Under the pieces are notes generated by a model. That model saw nothing but the letters and a program-made list of their open reading frames with translations. It was not told the DNA's origin and did no database searches. A program made the position numbers and the translations under genes. A DNA stretch of 64,000 nucleotides from Scalesia atractyloides (Eukaryota; Streptophyta; Magnoliopsida; Asterales; Asteraceae): assembly GCA_947069175.1 (NCBI GenBank), contig CAMTDV010000022.1, positions 37,661,476 to 37,725,475 on the forward strand. The letters are read 5' to 3'. Of this stretch, positions 54,746-64,000 are shown one piece after another (the stretch's first letter is position 1; the number at the start of each line of letters is the position of its first letter).

Positions 54746-55560
54746 TTTTTATTTCTCCCCAATCCAACTTTCTATCCTTCTGGGTTAGTGAGGTTAGCGG
54801 TTGTGCAACCTTGGAGAAGTTTTCAATAAATCTCTTGTAATATCCCGCTAATCCTAGGAATTGTCATATTTCCGTGGGGGTTCTTGGCGTGGTCCAGTTC
54901 TTTATTGCCTCGATCTTCGAGGGGTCGACATGGATTCCGTTCTCGTTTACCACATGGCCAAGAAATTGCACCTCACGAATCCAAAATTCGCATTTTGAGA
55001 ACTTGGCATATAAGTGCTCCTTCACAATTCAAGAATGGTTCTTAGGTGTTGTCGTGCTCTTTCTCGGTGCGTGAGTATATATATCAGTATATCATCTATG
55101 AAGACGATCACGAATTTGTCAAGGTATGAGCTTACACACTCGGTTCATCAAGTCCATGAATACTGCAGGGGCGTTCGTTAGGCCAAAGGGCATAACGAGG
55201 AACTCATAATGACCGTAAGGAGTCCGAAACGCTATGTTAGGAATACTTTCCTCCTGGATTCTCAACTGATGATAACTGGATCTCAAATCGACCTTCGAGT
55301 AAAAACTCGACCCTTGCAACTGGTCGAATAGATAGTCGATTCTTGGCAATGGGTACCGGTTCTTGATAGTTAACTTGTTTAACTCCCGGTAGTCGATGCA
55401 CATGCAAAATGTTCCGATCTTTCTTCTTTACAAACAGCACCAGAGCTCCCAAGGTGAGAAACTCGGTCGTATGAAACCTTTGTCGAGTAACTCTTGCAGT
55501 TGCGTAGATAATTCTTGCATTTCCGAGGGTGCCAGTCGATATGGAGCTTTTGCCACAGGT
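54746..55560 (-). pseudogene. Element B reverse transcriptase
   Basis: 55119-55403 on the minus strand reads MCIDYRELNKLTIKNRYPLP, SKVDLRSSYHQL, HYEFLVMPFGLTNAPAVFM and loses frame at NRVCK. The catalytic FIDDIL is recoverable in the next frame near 55090-55130. The thumb (GIHVD, FLGLAGYYKRFIENFS-like) lies at 54790-54960 with a stop. The N-terminal part is disrupted around 55400-55450. Confidence 0.85.
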
Positions 55561-56257
55561 GCAGCTCCTAGCACTAAGTCGATACGGAATCGACTTGTCT
55601 GTGTGGGGGTAGTCCCAGCAAGTCTTCCGGAAAGACCTCGGGATATTCCCTAACTACTGGTATGTCCTCAATCTTTGCGCTCCTCGGCCTTCTTATCCAC
55701 CACGTGGGCAAGAAAAGTGATGCATCCTTTCCTCAAGCATTTATGCGCCTTCATGCAGTTTATGATTCGAAGGGGTGCATCAAGCTTCTCCCCGTGAATC
55801 AGCAAATGTTCTCCGTTGGGTAAGGGGATGCGAATGATCTTCTCGTGACATATAACCTCAGCTCGATTATTGGATAGTCAATCCATTCCAATGACAACAT
55901 CAAAACTACCCAGTTGGACAGGTAATAGATCTATATCAAACTTTCATTCACCCAACTCTAACTTACATTTCTTTATTATCTCTTTCGACTCTACTAATAT
56001 TCCGTTAGCTAGCTCAATCGAGTAGGGAACATCTAGTTTATTCGACTTTACCCCAAGCATATCTCTAAACTCTTTTGAAATAAAACTGAATCTGCCCGGT
56101 ATCAAAAAGAATAGATGCAAAGTGATCATTGATAGGGAACGTACGGTGACCACGTTTGGATCCTGACGAGCATCCTAAGCTCCAATTACAAACGCTCTCC
56201 CACACGCTTGATTCGCTTTAGAGCAATCTCTCTTGAAATGTCCTTTGTCCCCCGCAT
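55561..56257 (-). pseudogene. Element B retropepsin and protease-RT linker
   Basis: 55944-56153 on the minus strand contains SFISKEFRDMLGVKSNKLDV and PYSIELANG, downstream of a damaged DTGAD site near 56085-56110. The linker 55561-55930 (QVDFRIDLVLGAAPVA-like, CLRKGC) is present in broken frames, in contrast to element A where most of it is deleted. Confidence 0.8.
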
Positions 56258-57080
56258 CTAAAACAACCTTGCTCTCAGTATTGGTTCGGCACACATCGGA
56301 GCGGTGTCCAAATTTACCACATTTTCCACACTTGGGGCCACGACATTCCCCGTGATGGTGGAAAGGACACTTGGGACACTTTGGTGGTCCCTAGTATAAT
56401 CTTTCTTAACCGCAGTGTTCGTGGTTGTGGTAACATATGCTTTGGTTTCCTTAACTTCTCTCGCGGCTTGCCTCTTGTTATTGTTGTGGTTACCACGAGA
56501 ACCTTTCTTGAAGTGAGAAAATTTCCGTTTGTTGGAAACAGTGGTCTCTTCAGTAGATTCTTTCTTGTTTCCACCAATCTCTGTGGGTTTTGGAGAGGTA
56601 ACCAAACTCAGAATCTCTGGGGCAAGTCCCCAAATGTACCTATCAATAAGCTTGAATTCAGGCTCCACTAGATAGGGCACCACTCAGGACAAGTCATGGA
56701 ATCGCTGCGTATACCCAGCAATGTCTGAACCAAGAATGTCCCTCTCAGTCCAACGTACGAAAGCTACAACGCCTCCGGGACCATCGAAGTTCAGAGGTTT
56801 ACAGTTAAGAAACTGCTTATATGTGCAACCTGAAATCATTGGATACACCATTTAACCATGAGTAAGTAGCACGAATAAGATGGATGAGAGTGTATCGAGG
56901 TTTTATGAGAAACCGTGTGTTACCAGTGGGAGGATTTACTCCTGTTGAACCTCCTGTACCGCCGCTATGCTCAGAGCGGTTTGCCTTGTATTGTGCAATG
57001 GCTTGTAAGATACATTCATTCAGCTCCTCTTGTGTGGTGGGTAGGGGGTTGTTGTTTGAGCTTCTTCTGCGGGGCGACAT
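56258..57080 (-). pseudogene. Element B gag
   Basis: It starts at 57080 (MSPRRRSSNNNPLPTTQEEL, ECILQAIAQYKANRSEHSGG) and loses frame near 56900. It resumes at 56258-56683 with VPYLVEPEFKLIDRYIWGLAPEI and a basic linker. The CCHC knuckles around 56230-56345 are in shifted frames. The central capsid part is much shorter than usual, so an internal deletion is likely. Confidence 0.8.
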
Positions 57081-57570
57081 TGTCTTCTAACACAATATCT
57101 CGCTTCATTAGTTGAATAATACTTTCATGTTATTATTACAATTTGTTTATTTATTTATTTATTTATTGTTATTATTATATATTATTATTTATTTTATATG
57201 TGCAACACACATTGGAACATGATAAATAAATAATTGAATATATGCAAACGCTATACGCACACCCATCATCATCATACACATAGCTCGCCACATCATAAAG
57301 TATAAATCATAACATCACCACGGTGCAATGCATCAATCATAAAATCACCACATCATGACATAATCAACCATAACATAAAAGAAATACAATGTAACATAAA
57401 GAAAACACACTTTTATACAATGACAAGTTGTTACAATTTGTTCGCGAAGAGCCAAAAAGGACTTAGGGGTACACAACCCTAGTCAATATAAGTTTTTACA
57501 TTACAAAAGTACTATTTTCTACTACATTGCTTCTTCACGTTAATAAGTTGTCTTCCAAAAGCTGGGATCT
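57081..57570. other. Spacer between gag and accessory ORF of element B
   Basis: Non-coding; contains (TTTA)n and (TTA)n simple repeats at about 57145-57195. Collinear with 36264-36743. Confidence 0.75.
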
Positions 57571-58863
57571 TCAAGGCTGAGTCTTCATGAACCAAAACAA
57601 CAAAAGTACTGATGATCCCCAAAAGATATCTACAAACCTGCTACTGGGGTGGGGGGGTGGTGGAAATGGCGATCGTGGGAACATGCTATGACAGTATGCC
57701 ATCTCCTCCTCGAGGCTAGAAATACGCCTAGTAGCATTCGTCTGAAACTGCTCTAGCTCCTGCACTCGTGCCTCAGACGGGCATGACGAGTGATGGAATG
57801 GGCAGTAGAAAGGTGGAGTCGGTGGTGATGATAGAGGTAGTGGTGGTGATGATGGAGGTGGGTATGATGGTAGGGGTGGTATGGGTGATGACAGTGGTGG
57901 GGGTGTCACTCTGGTAGTGGCGTGAGCAGTACGCTGCGACTCTATCTCCCAAATCCTACGAAAGATCAGAGAGAGTTGTAGGTCGTGCGAAGTCACCCTT
58001 TCCTCCACAGGAGTCGAAGGAAAATGTGAGGGATGATAAGGGTCTGAAGGGCTCATACTTGGTGGAGCTGTCGGAGTAAACATACCTGCTGGAGGTGGTG
58101 TGGGACGTGGGTCATACATGGGTGATACTCCATTAGAGAATGAAGGTCCTGGCATATGAAAAGGTCCTACTGCAGCCGGGTTGTAAATAGGGTGGTACGT
58201 GGACCTCTCAGAAAAGTAGGGTGGTGGCTGCTCGGGGGCATGCGGAGTGCCACTCAGAGAGTAGTGACACGCAGGTCCTGTATAATGAATGGGTCCAGGG
58301 GTCGGGACTCTGACAGGGAATGGACGGACGTGAGCCGGTGAGGCCGCAGGGGGTGAATACATGGATGCAGGGTGCCTGGGACGGCGGATGAAGCATCGTC
58401 CGCCTCATGCTCACTAGGAGCAGCATCAGTAGATGAGGAGATGTCCACGACTGGAAAATCTGGGGGTGGAATCTCGAGTATAGCGATATCGTCGAAGACC
58501 TCGCCGTCTCCCAGGTCGTCCTCCATGTGCTCCACATGGAACACTGGTATCTCGTCGTCGTCATCATCCAAATCAATCACGGGCGGGACCACAGCAAGGG
58601 GCAAGGCCAGGTGTACTATAGCGTGTTCACCCTCTGGGTGACCATACACTATGATGTCATGCGGTGGCTGAAGGGACGACCAACACGTCGTCTGCTGGGG
58701 GTACATCAACCTCCATAGGATCGATCAATGCCAGTGGTTGAAAGTCCTTGTCGTCTCCATCTTCGGCTCCATCCCCTAAAGGTTGGGCCTCGGCAGCAGG
58801 ATCATATCCATCATCGGATATATAGTCCTCTGGGTCTTCCTCATAACTCGATGCTTAAGACAT
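57571..58863 (-). pseudogene. Element B pre-gag accessory ORF: acidic and Pro-rich
   Basis: The minus-strand ATG at 58861-58863 is followed by TCT and a stop (TAA, third codon), then an acidic region (YEEDPEDYISDDGYDPAAEA). Next are 58254-58709 (VIDLDDDDDEIPVFHVEHME, FPVVDISSS) and 57571-58362, the longest part (263 codons). The latter is rich in Pro, Ser, His and Tyr, with PPSMSPSDPYHPSHFPSTPV, FRRIWEIESQR and a CPFHHSSCPSEARVQELEQF motif near the C-terminus that recalls a short coiled coil. At least two frameshifts. Same place and composition as in A. No known fold recognised. Confidence 0.65.
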
Positions 58864-59226
58864 AGTCCTGGCAAATAATCTGTACAATACATATATATAC
58901 ATGTTAGTAATTTATGATATATTTTATATTAATCACCATTTCTCATGCAAGACTTGCTCTCTTTGTATTCCATGGAATCTTACTGTTTGTGTGTCTATCC
59001 ATTATTGACTACTCATGTATCCACTCTACTCATTACTTATAGTTGAGCTCGTGTGATAGATCCTTGTGTTGTAGTGACATAATGAAAACCTTTTTGTTAT
59101 TTTGTTTTAATTCCAAAACATTTCTATCATGTTTTAAAACTTTGTTTGAGCCCCTGGTGATTGTAGACCAACTTTTAGTAAAAAGTTTTTCCCCGGTTCA
59201 CTACAATCGGAGCTCTGATACCAGCC
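58864..59226 (-). other. Element B leader with primer-binding site
   Basis: Non-coding leader; AGCTCTGATACCA at 59211-59223 is the complement of the initiator-Met PBS, directly before LTR-D at 59227. Confidence 0.85.
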
Positions 59227-60312
59227 TGTCACACCCTGGTCGTAGCGGAAGCGCAAGTGTGTGACTATTAGGTAATCATTGCATCCAATATAGTAAACAT
59301 TATAATTAAACAACGATGCATGCCATTCATAAGTTTCACTACATATTTACAACCATCAAAAGGTAAAGTCACATTGTTATCAGTTTTAGATCACCATGAC
59401 AAACATAGTTTAAAAGTAATTTTTCAAAATAGGATAGTGTTTTCATCACAATTTCATGCTGGGGCTTTGACCCCTATATACACAATGAGGTTAGGATATA
59501 AAGAGCAAACCCTCCAAAAGTAATACATCGTTGTCTTGAAAGTCCCACACCCAGATCCTATCACCAGCTCAAGTCCTGCGTCCTAAAACACATGTAATTT
59601 TAGAAGTCAACATAAAGTTGGTGAGTTCATGTAGTTTAATGTTTTCGTATCCAAATGTCATCTTTGAAAACCTGTATTGAAACCTAAGTATGTTATTAGC
59701 ATAAATGAGTTAATTTAGGGATCTATCAGTGTGTCGCGAGCACCCTAACATACTAGTGCCATAAGTAAGTAACCAAACCGAGACTACTTTGACATCATTG
59801 GGATCACAAAAGCACTCCGAAGGGTATACCAACAAGGAGTGGAGCGGGTCTCAAACTCAATAGATCTACCTCTTTTGCAGCTTGGTCACTAAGTGATTAA
59901 TGGCTACTATTATCATCATCATACTTACGCACAGTGATCTGTTATCTGCTAACCCATAGCTAACACACTGTTTTGATATAACATGTATTTCCCCTCCATA
60001 GTTTAAAAACAAAACTTGAAATAATTGAAAAGAGGGACATGAAACTCACAGTTTTTGCGTTCCATTTAAGTCGTATTACTTATCGATCGGTGTCCGTACG
60101 TATGTAACCTACATGCATATTAGTTTCATTAGACACCGAGGTCTCAATGGACCTTGTACTCGTTGTTCGTCTTGAATCTTGTTATGTGTTTCTTTGTTAT
60201 GATTAAACAACTTAAAATGTTATCATAGTGTTGGTAGTTTGTTTGTTCGATGAAGATTATTATATATGTTTCTTAAAATATATATATATATATATATATA
60301 AATATATATATA

Positions 60313-60350
<38 letters not shown>

Positions 60351-63300
60351 GATATATATTATTGTTTTCAAACAATGTGTGAACTGGCCCTTGCCCTTCA
60401 CATGTCATTGGGCCTAGCCCATGTTTTCTTGTCATTGGGCCTGGCCCATGTCATCTATGCCTTTGGGCCTTGCCCATGTTTTCTTGTCATTGGGCCTAGC
60501 CCATGTATTTTATGTCTTTGGGCCTAGCCCATGTTTTATGTCATTGGGCCTAGCCCATGTATTTTATATTTTTTGGGCTTTTATTAGTTTTTGGGCCTCA
60601 TCCAAAAACACTATGGACTTTCGGCCTAATATATTATTTTAACAATTTGGGCCTAGCCCAAATGTATAAACATAAGCCCATTTTTATTATAAGTATTTAC
60701 TTATAATTTTTCTAACTTTTTATATACTTAACTTTCCGGATTTGTGGTTTCGATAACATATATATATATATATGTTGAACGTCTAAATATATTTTGACTC
60801 GTCGTTGGCGTAGTTTATTACATGTTTGTTTTCGTCGAGAATCGTTCGTTGTCGTCGACGTGAAAGTGAAATCTTGAATGTCCGCCTATTGTTCCCCTTG
60901 TTTCAATTGTCCAATTTATTGTTTCGATGCATAACAAAATATATTTTTCATGTTACCATTACTTGGTGTGTTATTTCGAGTGTTTGTATATATGGTGGGG
61001 TATTTTTATTATGTATACCCTAGGTTTCTAATACATACATATATAATACACACATGTATACACAATATTTATTAGCCACAAGTATTTATACAAACACTTG
61101 TATTATTTTTCATGTAGGAAGAATATATATATATTTATTTGTAAAAGCATTTATTTTTCTTATAAATATATATGTGACTTTATTTAAACACTTAGTTATT
61201 TAGGGATAACCCTTGTCATTAAAGCGCACTTAAAGTTACTAATCACGTTTAGTCACACTAATCACCCTACTAATCATATTTTAACCGTGATTAGATTTTT
61301 AGAAAATTTCGCATAGTTTCCCCTAAACTATGGCGTTTTCCACGTTTTTAAAAACGTATTTAAAACCTGTTTAAACTCATAATCATCATCAACAACTCAT
61401 CTAATATTTATTTAACATAATCTACCTATCATCATCCATGAATTTTTGTTGTTAAAAACCCTAATAAATCAAGAGGGTTTTTAATATTCATTATTCTTTT
61501 CAAAACAATACTTTAGTAGGTTGTTTAAACAAGTTCATGCATGTACTCCGTTTGATTACTACGCATTTTTGATGTGATTACAACTTATACCCATATGTTT
61601 ATTTCTTATAAAAATCATTCTTATGTATAAAAATTATGTTTAAGTTGTAGCATTTTACATGGATGATGCAAGTGATGATCTTGGTTAGATTTAAATCTTA
61701 TCATGTTTAAATCCTTATTTTTATACTAAATCATATAAGATCATCAACATAAACAACTTCAATATACATTCTAACAATCATATAAGCATGTAATCAACAC
61801 AAAATAATCAATATTTATTGTTAATAATATGTTGTATTTTAGGGTTTTTGATGTATCTTTTCTTGATTTTCAAGATGATCAACTTGTACACTAATAATCT
61901 AAGCATAAAAATAAGTTAGATTATGGAGGAGATTAGCTCACAATGGGTGCACAAGATTCTAGAAGATTATGGAAGAAAATAAGCTCCTTAGAAGACCCTA
62001 ATGAACTCCATCCATGCAAGCTCCCTTAGAGGTCTTGATCAAGCTTCAAAGTGTGTAGAATGTGGTGTTTAATGGTGGCACAATGGTGGCTTAGGGTGGG
62101 GGTGGTGTAGCCGTGAACAAGAGAGGGAAAGGAAGGGAAAGTTTGTAATTTTTTTGGTCTTGAAATGATAAGAACACATGAGAATTTCCTTATATAAAAA
62201 TCATGCTATCTTATCAAGATCATTAAATATCTAAACACCATACTTCCAATCTCAAAATTTCAACAAAATCAAGTGGGTGGGACCCACTTTATGACAGTGT
62301 AAATGAGGGGGGGGTAAGTGCAAATTATTTTTTTTACCACATGTTGAAAATAAAGATAGTTTGGTGTTTAAGTTAATTATGGTGATTAGGGTTAATCTTC
62401 TAGCATCTTAAGCATAAGGCTTATGTTTAGGGTGTAATTACATGGTATTTAATCCATATGATCCTCCCAAATAAGTTTCGGATGACGGATATGTCGCTAG
62501 ATCGTTCATCATCGAAGTATTCGCTAATAAACCGAACTATATATTTATTACCGGAAGCGTTTGATTTCGGTTACCATAACTAATATGGGGCTAATTAGTG
62601 CATTTTCGATCCAAAAATATTCACGACTAGTTCGCTAGATGAATACATGATGAATTAGGGTTACCGATATGTCTTCCGTTCGACCGTTCGATAGATATCG
62701 GCACTTTCATGATCCGCCGTCGAACTTTTTTGAAAGTTGTGTTTTCGTGACCTCATGTTAGTTGAATGGATTCCAAGTTCCAAATAATGCTTAACTAGTT
62801 CACTAGACGCTCGGATGAGGCTATCGACCACTAAAATATTCGTCATTTCGACGATCGGTCGCTTTCCGGTCGAATTGTGCACTGTTTGCCGAATGACTGG
62901 AAACGATGTTTTATGTGCATTTTTGCTATTATCACATTATTTTAGGATGTTTAGCATTGTTTTATTCTTATCTTAACATCCGGAATCCTCTGAATTAGTC
63001 TTGCGGATAAATCGCCATTTGTCGCCTTTACAGTCGAAATGGACAATTTTGCATTTTAGGCGTTATACCCGGAAGTTATGTATTATTGTAATAGTTGTTC
63101 TCAAATATGTATTTTCATTTGTATATGGGCTCAGGTATGGCATTAACATGCCGTTATTTCTTGTTTGGATTCGTTCCAGCGGGTTTTCCGACACGGTTTG
63201 TGTCACCGCATTTAGTGCATTCCGCACTTTCTACCAACACTTTTAGGACATTGTTTTGGTCTGTTTCACGTTGTAATGGAAATAAATATAGGTTATGATC

Positions 63301-63399
63301 AGATTTACTTGCCCTAATAACGTACGACTCAGTTTTGAATTTAAATAACGATAATCATGCATGAGATTATAATACGAAATTAGTGATTACATTGTACGG
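59227..63399 (-). mobile_element. Element B 5' LTR (interrupted at 63399)
   Basis: It begins TGTCACACCCTGG and aligns with 39021-43228. At ATTGTACGG it is cut by a family-S LTR, so the last roughly 40 bases (GAATTTCC...TTGTCACA in the other LTR) lie beyond the window. AT microsatellites occur at about 60280-60358. Confidence 0.88.
60389..60665. repeat. TGGGCCTAGCCCA array in element B 5' LTR
   Basis: About nine units, fewer than in element A. Counterpart of 40125-40460. Confidence 0.85.
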
Positions 63400-64000
63400 T
63401 GTCACACCCTCAATTTCCACTTGCGGAGTTCTACCGCGAGACGTGTGAACAAACCAGAATCTAAGACACTAGTACGTCGAACGACTCTATATGATTTGAT
63501 AATACGTTTTCCAAAATCATTTGTTGTAAATTTTAGATTACCAATATTTAGCATGAGTATCAGTTTTTAAAGTTTGAGCGGAAGCATAAATAAGTAGTGA
63601 TGCGGGCGCCAACACAAACGCCAAAACAAAGGAAAAATCCCAAAAACAGTATTAATAAATGAGACTCTATAATGATGTCTTGTTCAATGCGTGTGCGTGC
63701 ACCTAGAGCTCCTAGCGTCCTGAGAAACATGTAAAGAAACAAGTGTCAACATTAAAGATGAGTGAGTTCACAGGTTTTCGTAAATTTGTTGTTCGGTTTT
63801 AGTTTGTTACTCCGTTATCCCCAACCCGGGATAACATATCAGTTGCATTATTCCAAACCCGGAATAATAAGTTGTTGCTTCCAATATTCCCAAACCGGAA
63901 TATTAAGTTGTGTTTCCATTATCCCCAACCCGGGATAATACGTTGATGTTCCAATATTCCAAACCCGGAATATTAAGTTGTTCCGTAATTAAGTTCAATA
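63400..64000 (-). mobile_element. Family-S LTR, left end (continues beyond window)
   Basis: It begins TGTCACACCCTCAATTTCC like the solo LTR at 13533 and interrupts the 5' LTR of element B. Left flank TACGG (63395-63399) is the presumptive target duplication; its partner is outside. Confidence 0.85.
63790..63990 (-). repeat. Stem-loop minisatellite in family-S LTR (third copy)
   Basis: Units with arms ATTATTCC/GGAATAAT, AATATTCC/GGAATATT and TTATCC/GGATAA around AACCC; a third arm type not dominant in the other two arrays. Confidence 0.85.

Larger units (their letters stand above)
39021..64000 (-). mobile_element. Element B: Ty3/gypsy chromovirus (right end outside window)
   Basis: 3' LTR (39021-43269), polypurine complement (43270-43282), pol split by the gag-only element (43489-53003), gag (56258-57080), accessory ORF (57571-58863), PBS (59211-59223) and 5' LTR (59227-63399, interrupted by a family-S LTR). 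It shares family and layout with element A but has different LTR subtypes, and its two LTRs resemble each other more than either resembles those of A. It sits inside A's 5' LTR, so it is younger than A. Confidence 0.88.

Noticed and set aside
56381..56671. Plus-strand open frames opposite gag and accessory ORFs of element B (also 58372-58641)
   Set aside because: They are antisense shadows of the real minus-strand frames.

Overview
The window is plant nuclear DNA made almost entirely of nested LTR retrotransposons. No intact host gene, rRNA gene or functional tRNA gene was found. The evidence is plant-type Ty3/gypsy chromovirus and Ty1/copia polyprotein fragments, initiator-Met tRNA primer-binding sites (TGGTATCAGAGC), very long LTRs of the TGTCACACCC...TGTGACA type, solo LTRs with 5-bp target-site duplications (TSDs), and pervasive frameshifts and stops. 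The proline-rich pre-gag proteins resemble ones I associate with Asteraceae repeats. That family-level guess is an inference, not a proof.

Layout. 1-646 is the end of an LTR of 'family S', which carries a stem-loop minisatellite. 647-2204 is a decayed plus-strand acidic/coiled-coil reading frame. 2205-3376 holds a small gypsy RT fragment and an LTR-like remnant. 3377-27176 is a minus-strand copia element. It is split by a gypsy chromovirus, G1 (4170-21156), which has three LTR copies and itself contains a family-S solo LTR (13533-16384). The copia element also contains a small solo LTR (about 23496-23911). 27197-27559 is an Athila/Tat-like protease fragment, cut at 27560 by chromovirus A (27560-39020). 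Chromovirus B (39021 to beyond the window) of the same family sits in A's 5' LTR. Both are on the minus strand and have LTRs of over 4 kb. B's integrase/chromodomain region is split by an apparently complete plus-strand insertion, 43489-53003, with TSD TTTGG. B's own 5' LTR is cut at 63400 by another family-S LTR that runs off the window.

The most interesting object is the 9.5-kb insertion at 43489-53003. It has 2.64-kb LTRs, a PBS, a polypurine tract and a gag reading frame, but no protease, reverse transcriptase, RNase H or integrase. It therefore looks like a gag-only, non-autonomous (TR-GAG-type) element. Each LTR carries four tandem units of about 170 bp. Each unit has a hairpin resembling a tRNA D-arm/A box, a B box (GTTCRANNC), and a T-run, which lies exactly 35 nt after the B box in the first three. 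A fifth, antisense tRNA-like unit lies upstream, and a nine-copy W-box array follows. In place of pol, the interior holds five copies of a 61-62-bp hairpin, one with a compensatory base-pair change.

How the parts relate. The chromoviruses share the order 5' LTR - PBS - proline-rich accessory ORF - gag - protease - RT - RNase H - integrase - chromodomain - PPT - 3' LTR. All copies here are broken. The gag-only element ends in a block resembling the 3' ends of chromoviruses A and B, so such elements are candidate helpers, but no competent helper is visible in this window.
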